From contig JBDRHL010000075.1 of the NCBI GenBank assembly GCA_043816955.1, positions 1-9,509 of the forward strand: a DNA stretch of 9,509 nucleotides, given 5' to 3'. Below the pieces are notes generated by a model. It was not told where the DNA came from. It did not search any database and worked only from the letters and a program-made list of their open reading frames with translations. Positions 1-9,000 of this stretch are shown in pieces. The position numbers were made by a program, and so were the translations under genes. This stretch comes from JBDRHL01 sp043816955 (GTDB lineage Bacteria; Planctomycetota; Phycisphaerae; Sedimentisphaerales; CAYZTY01). How positions within the stretch are numbered: the stretch's first letter is position 1; each line of letters begins with the position of its first letter.

Positions 1-417
1 AAACAGTGACAGACACAAATCTATGGTTGTTGAATCCAGAGCATAGACTTCTCGGTTCAGTTGAAGGCCAAAGTCTTCGTTTGCGTAGAGTGTTCGCGCT
101 TTGCGTATCAAAACTTGAGCGATGTCGGCATAGATTCTCCAGTCTCGATTTTCGTTTGCCTTCGCCAGAGTGGTTCGGGAAACATTCCCGCGTATGCCGC
201 AATGATAAAGTTTTGGCTGCATTGCCCACAGACAGGTTTCGATGTCGCGAAGACTTTGTCGATAAGTTATCTGGGCAAAGGCCATACAGAGGTATTGATC
301 GAAACATGAAAAGGTTCTTATTCGATAATTGCCGTGATATCTTCGAACGCATCTGTCGAATTGTTTTTTGGGAAGAAAATCTAACAGTTGTGAGAAAATG
401 GTCTGTCCGGTATGCAT
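1..417 (-). CDS. IS4-family transposase (DUF4372 N-terminus plus start of DDE domain), 3' end outside window
   Basis: The gene encodes a DDE transposase that catalyses cut-and-paste movement of its own element. The visible 139 residues start MHTGQTIFSQLLDFLP and match the DUF4372-type N-terminus common in one IS4-family group. Recognisable blocks are FSCFDQYLCMAFAQ (about 36-49), YRQSLRDIE (52-60), KLYHCGIRGNVSRTTLAKAN (69-88) and NRDWRIYADIA (90-100). The segment YALDSTTIDLCLS (125-137) contains D128, probably the first acid of the DDE triad. The remaining catalytic residues lie beyond base 1. The ATG at 417 is preceded by AAAGGA at suitable spacing and by an in-frame stop, so this start is favoured. 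No frameshift is seen in this part. The family call is by recognition of sequence blocks and the element is not named. Confidence 0.92.
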   Translation of the reverse strand, partial: MHTGQTIFSQLLDFLPKKQFDRCVRRYHGNYRIRTFSCFDQYLCMAFAQITYRQSLRDIETCLWAMQPKLYHCGIRGNVSRTTLAKANENRDWRIYADIAQVLIRKARTLYANEDFGLQLNREVYALDSTTIDLCLSLF

Positions 418-483
418 TGGCCAATCCTTTCAGCAAATCCGTGAAAGTATATTGGCTGAAATTTAAGGGCAAGTTGAAATCGA

Positions 484-563
484 TCCCAATCATTTTTTCT
501 CACAACCTATTATATTTATTTGTCTTACAACAATTTCCTAAAACCTTAACGGGACAGTAGTGA
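484..563 (-). repeat. 80-bp perfect inverted repeat, left arm (IS end)
   Basis: Read on the minus strand this segment is identical, base for base, to 9430-9509. The match ends inward at base 563, where the flanks diverge (CATTTGTT here against the complement of ACTGTACAT at the other end). Outward it is limited only by the right edge of the window, so the true shared sequence is probably the whole IS. It covers the element's terminal inverted repeat and the first part of the transposase leader. Confidence 0.97.
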
Positions 564-744
564 CATTTGTTATGAAATAACAATTTCTAACGAGTCCGGG
601 CAGGGCCACACCGTCATGCGACTTGTTTTTAACGGACAGCACATCGCTTATTACTGGCAAGAGAATTATCGCAAGGTTGGATTTATACCTCACCGTCTTT
701 TGTCTGCCGGCAAAACTACTCATGTTATTGAAGTAATCCTATAA
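564..744 (+). pseudogene. 3' remnant of an unidentified gene truncated by the left IS
   Basis: A reading frame emerges from the IS end with no start codon of its own and runs to TAA at 742-744. It gives about 60 residues beginning ICYEITISNESGQGHTVM and ending AGKTTHVIEVIL. The composition is protein-like: aromatic and hydrophobic residues alternate (RLVFNGQHIAYYWQENY) as in a beta-sandwich edge, and the segment has a natural C-terminus. Extending it leftward brings a stop (547-549) inside the IS, so the gene was broken by insertion of the element. I do not recognise the family. An extracellular beta-sandwich domain is only a guess. The remnant converges on the URO-D-like gene, with 25 bases between the two stops. 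Confidence 0.6.
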
Positions 745-769
745 CAGTAACCCTCTTTTTCAGAAGTAC

Positions 770-1900
770 CTACTGCCACTGTAGGCACCATTTGCTCCAG
801 ATTTCTTTTCCTTCTGGCAGTTTTTTGGCAAGAACACCAAGTGAAAATCCCCTGGGTGTTTCCATATGGCGGTGATTAAGAATAGCGGCTATGTGTTCAA
901 TATTGTTCGGACCAATCCGGTTATCAGGGTCGGAATCGGGATCAGGGCCGACACCGAGTAATATGCATTTGCCTTCGAGCTGTGCGGTTTTTTGGCAGTC
1001 TTTATAAACGTGGTACATTAGATGACTGTTGATAGCTACTATACAGGGACAATAGGCGTAGGCTTCAAAAACCTGTTTGCCTGTCAAATGCCCCACGCTG
1101 CAGAAATGTATGACAACGTTTGTATCCACCGCTTTAGAAAACCGCTCTATGTAAGGAACATCGAATTCTTCAATAATACTTCTTGATACGTTAACACAAA
1201 CATCGCCTCCAATCGTAGGGCCCGGTGCCCACACACCCAAGCCGTCGATATAACCTTCTTGTTCTCGCTGTAAGCGCATTGAGTTTAATTCGCTGAAGCA
1301 GGTGATAATAATATCTGTACAAATCTCGATAAGCTTATGTGCCTTATCCGGTTTTCTTAGCAGATCAATAAAGAAGTCCGAACCTCGCAGCATATATGCT
1401 GTCTCAAAAGGAGTCATAAAAGACGGTGTGTTAACTGATACATACTCTGGAGCATTGTCTAAAAAGTACCGAAGGGTTCGTTTGGCCGCAGGGAACATGC
1501 CGGCAGAAAAATCAGGTCGCTTCAACGAATCAATCTCACTGACATCCTTCAGCAAAGGATGGATCCAGGGGGAGGTATCGTCATTGATGGTTATGTCGGC
1601 CCCGAACATTGAAGGAATCAAGGCTTCTCCGTATTGTCCCCAGATGCACGGGATGTAGTCACTGGGTATTTGCAGATTGGTGTTTACCCGCTGCATTTCC
1701 GCTTCGAACATTGTAGCCGGGTACTGGAATTGCTCACGCACATTCGGGACTTTGGCCTTGCCCAGGGCAGTAAAAGGGGGTGATACTACTTGCATGGGAA
1801 TACGGTCGAGTTTTTCCCAATTGAAGCATTTTTTATACAGTTGCCAAGTCTTGCAAATGTTTTTCTTTATGTCGGTCGAATCCAGAACATACTTTTTCAT
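770..1900 (-). CDS. URO-D superfamily protein (uroporphyrinogen decarboxylase-like / MtaA-CmuA methyltransferase-like)
   Basis: The protein has 376 residues, no signal peptide and no membrane segment, so it should be cytoplasmic. The fold is indicated by superfamily blocks: WEKLDRIPMQ near the N-terminus (28-37), the central PFETAYMLRGSDFFIDLLRKPD (164-185), GGDVCVNVSRSIIEEFDVPY (231-250), and the beta-strand VVIHFCSVGHL (262-272). H265-x-C267 fits the HxC zinc-binding motif of methylcobamide:coenzyme M methyltransferases such as MtaA. The usual third ligand, a cysteine near the C-terminus, is not obvious: the equivalent stretch reads PRGFSLGV (349-356), and C312 is the nearest alternative. 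The N-terminal arginine-rich MRQAGR signature of true HemE is missing, so a haem-pathway role is unlikely. AGGA lies 8 bases upstream of the ATG. The gene starts 31 bases after gene B and is probably cotranscribed with it. Superfamily membership is secure; reaction and substrate are unknown. Confidence 0.88.
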   Translation of the reverse strand: MKKYVLDSTDIKKNICKTWQLYKKCFNWEKLDRIPMQVVSPPFTALGKAKVPNVREQFQYPATMFEAEMQRVNTNLQIPSDYIPCIWGQYGEALIPSMFGADITINDDTSPWIHPLLKDVSEIDSLKRPDFSAGMFPAAKRTLRYFLDNAPEYVSVNTPSFMTPFETAYMLRGSDFFIDLLRKPDKAHKLIEICTDIIITCFSELNSMRLQREQEGYIDGLGVWAPGPTIGGDVCVNVSRSIIEEFDVPYIERFSKAVDTNVVIHFCSVGHLTGKQVFEAYAYCPCIVAINSHLMYHVYKDCQKTAQLEGKCILLGVGPDPDSDPDNRIGPNNIEHIAAILNHRHMETPRGFSLGVLAKKLPEGKEIWSKWCLQWQ

Positions 1901-1931
1901 GTACCAGTTCCTGCTTAATATATTTGCCGCC

Positions 1932-4900
1932 TTAGTTCTCTGTCAATATTTCATTGCTTTTTGCGATCAATTCAGCTATTGCTTTTCGTACTTCGTAATA
2001 CTTTTGGCAATCTAATTCATAATCCTGTAGATTACGCACAAGCTGTTTTGGTTTTGCCAGGATCCTTTCAAATTCAATTAGTAAAGAACCGATTTTTTCA
2101 TGGTCATCTCCGGAAGCAGTCGTCATTCGCTGCTCAAGCAGGGTGTGTTTTTGTTTTAGCAGCCAGAAATACTCTCTGTCTTCTATGCCTTCGCGAATCA
2201 TTTCCCAGCGGATTGAATCAATCGGCCCTTTGGTAACAATTGTATCCGGTTTTTCTCTGACAGGCGGATAGAGCAGTGAGCCGTCACCGTTATTAGCTGT
2301 GCCCGGCATATCAGCCCTATACGGCGGCTTTGCATGCCCGTCATAAAACATTGGATCGAGCCATGGATTCCTGTGACGCCAGTATGTAACGTCCCAATAT
2401 AAAAAACCGTCCAGGTTATAACGTTCGAGCATCCAGAATAACACTCGAGGATTAATAGCCGGATGGTCCAGGCATAAGTTTGGATATGGCGCATTGACTC
2501 CGGAGCAGACGTAAAGCCAGACGTTTTCGCCCTTTTGTCGTCTTTTCTCGGAGGCTTCTGCATCAAAAATAACTGTTTTTGCAACCCATATATCGACGTA
2601 ATTGGAGAATAATTCCAGCGGGCTCCTGTCACGGTTCTGGGTAAGCAGACGCGGCAGGCCCGGGCAGGATTCCGCCAGCAGTTTCATTCCTTTCTTGACG
2701 GTGTCGTAATTTTTGTGGGATGGTTCATCAATCCAATAAGATAAAGCTTTTGATGCAATCCCAGCAGCCTTTAAGTGATCGTATACCTTGCCAAAAAGTT
2801 TTGTATGAATCTTATTATATTCAGGCGTAAAACGCTTGAAACCCGCCAGTTGGGGCGGGATGGAAAATCGGCCGAGATTAAACAGTTTCTGATTGTATCT
2901 GGTTAATACCCGTGCGGCATTTTTGTCGAAATCATTTGTGTCGAGAATAATAATTTCATCGCCCGGCGTGTTGCTCGAAATAATCTCGTAGCGTATGGGA
3001 TAAATGTCAAGAGAGTTTAAGACGTTGACTCTGTGACGCCCTGCATCTGCAATATATAATTCAAGAATCTGTTTTGCCTTGTCGCTGAATTCATCTATTC
3101 GCTGTTTCTCCCAGTCGCCCGCAAGTGAATACTGACCTTTTGGTACGACAATACCGCGGCTGCCTGCATGAATATATTCGTCGAGGCCATGCCAGCTCAT
3201 ATCAAGTCCGAATTGTACGACTACCTCCGTATGGGATTCGTCTGTAAGGGAAAAATCCCATACCTGAAGTTCTATCGGAATTTCAGCGATAATTCTTTCA
3301 GGGGTTTTGACCATTAGTTTACTTTTGTACAGCCCTGCTTTGGCAAATTTAGGAACCCTTACGGTAAGCCAGAATACATTATTTTCTTTTGCCCTTAAGT
3401 TTACGTGTTGTTCAATCAGTTCCAGGGCATCCGGATACCAGCCTCGGCTGCCGAAACTATCGCTGGGACGGGTAACATATATGTAGTTGACCTTTGCCAA
3501 AGAGGTATTCTCACCGCTTATTATCCCCCGGCTGCCGATGAAATCACCGACGACAAGGCAGGCATTATTCACGTCTTCTGCAGGGCGTATGACGATTTGA
3601 ACGGGCTCATATTCATTCGCCGCTGCCGACAACCGGACCGTTTGACTTTTTTTGCATGGTGCCGCCCGGTTCATGGCAATTTTGTAGGTCGCATCGGCCC
3701 ACCACGCAACACAGTCGTTATTTTCAAAAAGAAAAGAGCCGAAATCCTGTGCCTCAATAGTAGACAGTGTTACCGGGATTTTCAAAACCGCCTTAGCAGA
3801 TGTCTTGGTGTCCTTTGCCTGCAGCAGAAAAATTTCCTGGCCGGGCGCAGACTTTGAGATATTAAAGAGCTGTTTAACACTCGTGCAGGGATCGATAGAA
3901 AAAGATACTTGCGAACCTTTACCGGCAGCTTTTACTTGATTCTCATTCAATAAGGTCGCCTGCATTTTTTTTGTTTTTCCGGTTTTATTTTCAAATGATG
4001 CTATTAGCTTTGTGACATCTCCACTGCGTGTGCTTTCAATACTCACGGTACAGTCCGGTTTGTCGCTGCCGATCACCATTAATCCAAATAGACTCGGCTG
4101 ATGGAAATTAGACGCCAAGCCGGCCCATGATGAAGCAACATTTGTTTTACTGTTATATCGGCAGAAATTTGCTCCAATAAGCTCCGGTATCTTGCCTTTA
4201 CTGATTTGCGCCCACGGAATCGCAATTTCACAATGCCACCCGTTTTCTGTGCGAATCGTGGCTGACTGCCACTTTGCATCCCAACCGGTATCCTGCAGAT
4301 AATTGTCCATAACCATATTTTCAGCGTTTACCCATAACTGATAATATCGCTCAAAATCTGGACCGATATCCAGGAATAATTCTACATGCTCATCGGGCCA
4401 AACCGGATGGTCACGCAGCGTTTGTGTACATTTGATAAAAGACGGTTCCTGCATACATCGAAATGCAATATACAGATATTCGTCGTTGCAGCAGAGCAGA
4501 AGTTCAGTGCCTTTTACGGGCGTTTTACCATCACCTACAGAATAAAACTGTTTTAATGAATCGGTTTTCGCCCAACATGATTCATTCAGACAGCCGTCTA
4601 TTACCGGTGCAACCTGCGTTTTTGGCACATATGCCGTGGGCGGTGTATACACACGAGCACCGGCAGCAACCCGGCCTTTCTTTTCCGCCGGCACATTCAG
4701 TTTATACAAAACCCCTGTACCTCTGGGTAGTGATGAATCCAACTTGTTCTTACCTGAAGTCTTGTCATAAACCAGAGCATGTGTTATTGCCTGGCCGGTG
4801 GTTCGAGTAATCTCCTGGATTTTGGAAACGGCCGGGTCAAACAGCAAACTAAACGCATGCTTTAGTTCAGAAGCACTTCCTTCGGCCTCGGTGTCATAGT

Positions 4901-6014
4901 TGACAATCATTACGTAAATGTTGCCTTCCCCGTCTTCAAAAAAGCTCACTATGAACCGACCGCCCTTGTCATCCAGCTCAAACGGCTTAAACTCGGCATC
5001 GCTGTATGCCTGACATGATTTTGGTATATTGTCGGCCTGAAAATACACACGAGTATTTTTCAAATTTAAAAGTGTGCAGCCGAGATTTGCAATTTCAACA
5101 TTTAACTTGGAGACGTAACCAAAGAAAGGCTCGTTTCGAACACCGTTGGCGTCAATAAAGCTCGGCCCATGCCCGTTCTCCGCCGGCAACTGATCGTATG
5201 TGTAGTAAACGATTCCATTATACCCAAAAGCCAGTGTGCCGTAGACCAACAGTCGCAACTCGGATTCGCTTGGCAGTCGATAATCATGGGTCTTATCTTC
5301 CAGACTGAAAGCCTGTATCCAGTTCCAGTAAGACTTGCCTGCCTGCCTGCATTTGTGTGAAAACTCCGAAATACTTTCAAACCAAGAATCGGGACGGAAA
5401 CGTTCACCTCTTGAACGGCAGGGATATGCATTGAACATTAAAACATCTGCCTTCGTATCGATAAAATCGTCAAGGTACTGTTGCCATGTGTAATCCGGAT
5501 TACTATCATCACCCCAGAGGTATTTAGCGGGCGCGTCCTTAAAAAGCGGCAATACAACCAGCTTTCCCGGGTAATTTAATTTTACATAATCAATCTTCTC
5601 ACGAGTCTCGGCCAGTTGCATGTGATTCGGTTCATCGGTTATAAGGCACCCCACCAGGCCGGAATCTTTACCATAGATGGTAAAATCCTTCTTTACCATA
5701 TCAAGACTCTGCCAGTCATTGTAAAACACCATCCACGGTACTTTGTTTTCAGCCAGTTTCTTCACGGGCACGTCTTTAGCATAGCGAGGCACTACAATGT
5801 TCAGCCCGGAACTCGTCAGAGTGCCTGTATCTTTATAAGATACTGGGAAATAACAAAGAGCTGCGATGACGAAAGGTTTGTCGGCCTGCCATCTCTGATA
5901 GAGATTTTGGTTTGTGTTTATCTGCGTTGCCGAATTTTGGGTCTTTTGTTCACCATGAGTGCTTATAGCGAACAAGACTGCCAGCACAAATATTAGGATC
6001 ACCTTCTTTTTCAT
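1932..6014 (-). CDS. Gene B: secreted two-enzyme protein, glycosidase-like barrel + CBM9-like + GH123/DUF4091
   Basis: The 1360-residue product begins with a signal peptide (MKKKVILIFVLAVLFAISTHG) and should be exported. Residues 39-275 form a glycosidase-like TIM barrel with LITDEP (E128 a candidate catalytic acid), KYLWGDDSNP (164-173), RLPSESELRLL (246-256) and GIVYYTYDQLP (267-277). A beta-rich domain follows to about 440. Residues 468-650 resemble a CBM9-like domain (VIDGCLNESCW, YIAFRC, DEHVELFLD, GWHCEIAIPW). A beta-sandwich linker covers 655-750. Residues 755-920 look like the GH123/DUF4091 N-terminal sandwich (SAAANEYEPVQIVIRP). The catalytic barrel runs to about 1290, with SYWIDEP (D1096-E1097, the adjacent Asp-Glu pair used by GH123 enzymes), NGDGSLLYP (1242-1250) and GPIDSIRWEMIREGIEDREY (1263-1282), a strong DUF4091 signature. 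Known GH123 members are beta-N-acetylgalactosaminidases, but the DUF4091 group is broader, so GalNAc specificity is only suggested. It is the middle gene of the operon. Confidence 0.9.
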   Translation of the reverse strand: MKKKVILIFVLAVLFAISTHGEQKTQNSATQINTNQNLYQRWQADKPFVIAALCYFPVSYKDTGTLTSSGLNIVVPRYAKDVPVKKLAENKVPWMVFYNDWQSLDMVKKDFTIYGKDSGLVGCLITDEPNHMQLAETREKIDYVKLNYPGKLVVLPLFKDAPAKYLWGDDSNPDYTWQQYLDDFIDTKADVLMFNAYPCRSRGERFRPDSWFESISEFSHKCRQAGKSYWNWIQAFSLEDKTHDYRLPSESELRLLVYGTLAFGYNGIVYYTYDQLPAENGHGPSFIDANGVRNEPFFGYVSKLNVEIANLGCTLLNLKNTRVYFQADNIPKSCQAYSDAEFKPFELDDKGGRFIVSFFEDGEGNIYVMIVNYDTEAEGSASELKHAFSLLFDPAVSKIQEITRTTGQAITHALVYDKTSGKNKLDSSLPRGTGVLYKLNVPAEKKGRVAAGARVYTPPTAYVPKTQVAPVIDGCLNESCWAKTDSLKQFYSVGDGKTPVKGTELLLCCNDEYLYIAFRCMQEPSFIKCTQTLRDHPVWPDEHVELFLDIGPDFERYYQLWVNAENMVMDNYLQDTGWDAKWQSATIRTENGWHCEIAIPWAQISKGKIPELIGANFCRYNSKTNVASSWAGLASNFHQPSLFGLMVIGSDKPDCTVSIESTRSGDVTKLIASFENKTGKTKKMQATLLNENQVKAAGKGSQVSFSIDPCTSVKQLFNISKSAPGQEIFLLQAKDTKTSAKAVLKIPVTLSTIEAQDFGSFLFENNDCVAWWADATYKIAMNRAAPCKKSQTVRLSAAANEYEPVQIVIRPAEDVNNACLVVGDFIGSRGIISGENTSLAKVNYIYVTRPSDSFGSRGWYPDALELIEQHVNLRAKENNVFWLTVRVPKFAKAGLYKSKLMVKTPERIIAEIPIELQVWDFSLTDESHTEVVVQFGLDMSWHGLDEYIHAGSRGIVVPKGQYSLAGDWEKQRIDEFSDKAKQILELYIADAGRHRVNVLNSLDIYPIRYEIISSNTPGDEIIILDTNDFDKNAARVLTRYNQKLFNLGRFSIPPQLAGFKRFTPEYNKIHTKLFGKVYDHLKAAGIASKALSYWIDEPSHKNYDTVKKGMKLLAESCPGLPRLLTQNRDRSPLELFSNYVDIWVAKTVIFDAEASEKRRQKGENVWLYVCSGVNAPYPNLCLDHPAINPRVLFWMLERYNLDGFLYWDVTYWRHRNPWLDPMFYDGHAKPPYRADMPGTANNGDGSLLYPPVREKPDTIVTKGPIDSIRWEMIREGIEDREYFWLLKQKHTLLEQRMTTASGDDHEKIGSLLIEFERILAKPKQLVRNLQDYELDCQKYYEVRKAIAELIAKSNEILTEN
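4695..5900 (-). repeat. Barrel module, copy in gene B (paralogous to 6965-8167)
   Basis: Residues 39-440 of gene B align almost without net gaps to residues 309-709 of gene A, at a constant offset of 270. Shared exact blocks include CYFPVSY, CLITDEP, YLWGDDSNP, RLPSESELRLL, GIVYYTYDQLP and PSFIDANGVRNEPFF. Similarity is visible at DNA level too: bases around 5128-5165 and 7404-7441 differ at few positions. This is a divergent tandem duplication of one catalytic-type module. Confidence 0.92.
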
Positions 6015-6020
6015 ATGAGA

Positions 6021-6026
6021 CTCCTT
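6021..6026 (-). promoter_or_regulatory. Strong ribosome binding site of gene B
   Basis: On the minus strand AAGGAG lies 6 bases before the ATG at 6014. It fixes that start, which is also the one that places the signal peptide at the N-terminus. It is clearly better than the sites before genes A and C, so gene B may be translated most efficiently in the operon. Confidence 0.8.
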
Positions 6027-6085
6027 TTTTGTGTTAGGGTATAGACGGACTTAGAACGCTGCAAAGAGGTTTTGCCGGTTGAAAT

Positions 6086-9000
6086 TCAATCACAAAAATC
6101 AGGGGGATACAAACCACACTCCAACCAGTCCATGGAAAACAAAGCAAAATCCTTAAAATCTATAATGCAGTCGCCGTTTATATCTCCCGGGTCAGGCTCA
6201 AGACAGATTTGCTTCGGCGCAAAACAATAACCTGCTTCGTAATTCGTTTGAATTGCCGTTTGGCCCAGGGCTATATCATAGAACCTGAAAGCTGCTAACT
6301 TCCCATTCAGAGGAACGTATGAAGTAATTGCGGTATTTATTGTTCGGCCCAGACCAAAATCACGTCCGCCGAGTATCGAATTGTGTGAGGAGACGTCGCC
6401 TGCGTCGTCGTTTATCAGATCCGTTTGGTCGACACCGTCTATATAGAGTCTGAGAAGATCGGAAACACTGTCGCATACAACTGCAATGTGGTGAAAAGAA
6501 TCGCTTGTGACTACAGGGAGGGTGCGATGGTTGGTAGCTATGCCATCATTGGTTACCAGGCGAAGTTGCAGGGTGCCTTCCCCAAATGTGCGCAGCATTA
6601 TTCCTTTGCCCAGTGTGATCTCGTATCGATTGTCAAAAAGCACCATATCGGCATCGTTACAATCTATCTGTGCCCACAACTCGATTGTGAAATTTGCCGA
6701 GTCGTCGGCGAAACTGCCCAGTGGCAACTCAGGGATCCTGATCATAGTGCCCAGACTACTGCTTTGTCTTACAAATTCAAAGACTCGTTGTTCAGGTGTG
6801 ATCATCAAAACGGGGTCGCTGTTATCAGCCTGGTCACAATCACCCAGTGCCCCATGATTATTGTAGTCCGACTGGTCTGTCCAAAATTGGCCGCCTGAGA
6901 AATTCCCTGTGTCAAGGTTTACAATTAAACTGTCAGCTTCGGCCAGGAGGACCTTCCTTTTCTGCGGGAGTTCAATTTTGTATAAAGTGCCTGTTCCACC
7001 GGGCAAAGAAGCGGTGAGTATATTTTTCCCGCTGTTTGGATCAAAGGTAAGCGGATGAATAATAGAATCGCCTGTGAAACGCGAAATTTCCACAATCTGA
7101 GAAATTGAGGTATCGAACCGAAGACTATATCCGTGTATAAGTTCATCCGCAGTGGCGGTAGGGCTCATACCATAGTTGACAATCATGGCATAGAGATTGT
7201 CCTGCTCGTCTTCGAAAAAGCTGACGATGAACTGCCCACCCTGGTCGTCCAGTGTAAACGGTTTGAAAGTCGCGTCGTCATACGACACCATTAATTCAGG
7301 AAGCACATCCACCTGAAAATATACGACATTATTCTTCAAGGCCAGCAGAGCAGGACCAAGATTTGCAATCTCAGCACTTAAATTGGCGCCATAAGTGAAG
7401 AATGGCTCGTTGCGAACACCGTTGGCGTCGATAAAGCTTGGCCCATTTCCGGGTAGCTGGTCGTATGTGTAGTAAACGATCCCCTTGTATCCATATGCAA
7501 GTGTGGTGTAGGCCAAAAGTCTTAACTCTGATTCGCTTGGAAGTCGATAATTATTGCCTCCAGTTGACCGGTCAAAGGCTTGAACGTAATTCCAATATGA
7601 TTTACCTGCCGCCTGACTTTTTCTCGCAACAATGTCCACGTTTTTGAACCAGCTATATCTGAAAGGCTCGCCCGTCGACCGGCAGGCATATTGGTTGAAC
7701 ATTACGACATCGGGATCACAGGTTCCAATAAAATCATCGAGATACTGCTCGTAAGTATAAGACGGGTTGCTATCATCACCCCAGAGATATATACCAGCTA
7801 CCCAACCCCAAAGTGGCAGGACCGATAAAAGGTGCGGCTGGGTCGACTTGAGATACTCAATTTTTTGCTGAGTAGTTCCCAATTCCGCGTGGGTTGGCTC
7901 ATCGGTAATTAAACAGGCAATATTCCCCGGTGCATCGCCATACGCATCAAGGTCCTGTTTGACGTGACTGACGCTCTCCCAGCTATTAAAAGATTGCATC
8001 CATTCAATGCCATGGTTCAATAGTGTCTGACAAGGCACATCCTCGGCGTGCCGCGGAACAGCGACCGTTAGATTAGATTCAACCAGACTGTTCATATCCT
8101 GATAACTGACGGGAAAATAACAAATACCACCGATCGCAAAATTTTTACCCTGCTGCCATTTCTGGGCGGTGCTTTGATATTCGGCAAGCCAGTTGCCAAC
8201 AAAAATATTGACGTCTTTCAGATCGACCCTGCAGTCGCCACTTAGATCCGCCGGCATTTGTTCCACACAGGCTGGCCCAAGTATATCAAAGCCTTCAAAA
8301 TAGTTTTGTGTAATTTGCTCAGAAGTTAAGACCTGCGAGTAAATTCGCAGAGTCGCAATTTGTCCGTTTAACGGTATCAAACTGGTTGTACTTGTATCGA
8401 TCGACCGGCCGATACCAATATCACCACAAAATACCTTAGCATTGTGTGTTTGGAGATCACCCTTATCGTAAGCACTTGTGTCCGTTCGGTCGGCTCGGTT
8501 TACATATATCTTAAGCCTATCTGAGAGGCTATCAACCGTAACCACCAAATGGTTAATACGGCTGCTACTCCACACGGCCTGAGTGCTGTGGGTAGTTGAG
8601 ACCTCATCATCCCCGGAAAAGATTTGCACTTGCAGCCTGCCTGTTCCGCCGGTTTTGATAACAACTCCGCTAGCCGACCAGGGAAACGTAGGGTCCCGCA
8701 TATCGAGCAAAGTCTGTCCAATTGTTGTCGGATCACATTTGACCCACATTTCTATACTGAAATTGGCGGTCTGGGCGGAAAAATCCCCGAGAGACTGCTG
8801 GCCCCAGGGAACACGGATTATTGTGCCGGTATCCGAATCGATGCGAATAAACTCGAAAACGTTGCCGTCCTCCGTAGACACTAAATTAGGGTCAGCATCA
8901 TCCCCTGTGGTGTAATCACCAAGCATCGCATTGTAGTGATTATCACTCCGATCGTACCAGATCTGCTCCGTGCCGAAGTAATTGCCCGTGTCAAGGTATA

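Larger units (their letters stand above)
1..563 (-). mobile_element. IS4-family insertion sequence, 5' half (left copy, cut by window edge)
   Basis: The element ends at or near base 563 with the inward-facing terminal sequence CACTACTGTCCCGTTAAGG (read on the minus strand) and carries a leftward transposase gene starting at 417. A leader of about 146 bases separates the element end from that start and contains a TATAAT hexamer at 509-514 that could serve as the transposase -10 box. I found no convincing -35 partner at normal spacing. The terminal 80 bases recur in inverted orientation at 9430-9509, which supports a mobile repeat. The exact terminal base and target-site duplication cannot be set, because the other end of the element is outside the window. 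Confidence 0.88.

Noticed and set aside
6..560. Plus-strand 184-codon open frame
   Set aside because: It lies opposite the IS transposase, which has recognisable family blocks on the minus strand, and it ends in the IS terminal repeat.
538..723. Minus-strand 61-codon open frame
   Set aside because: It reads through the IS border and opposes a more protein-like plus-strand frame (564-744).
769..785. Hairpin CCTAC-7-GTAGG as a terminator between the convergent genes
   Set aside because: The stem is only 5 bp, contains the stop codon of gene C, and no T-run follows it on either strand.
770..1900. Gene C as hemE (uroporphyrinogen decarboxylase of haem synthesis)
   Set aside because: The N-terminal MRQAGR substrate-binding signature is absent and an HxC motif of the methyltransferase branch is present.
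6030..6085. Separate promoter for gene B (TTTGCA ... TATACC)
   Set aside because: Both hexamers are weak and spacing is 15-16 bases; a 71-base gap with no terminator fits cotranscription better.
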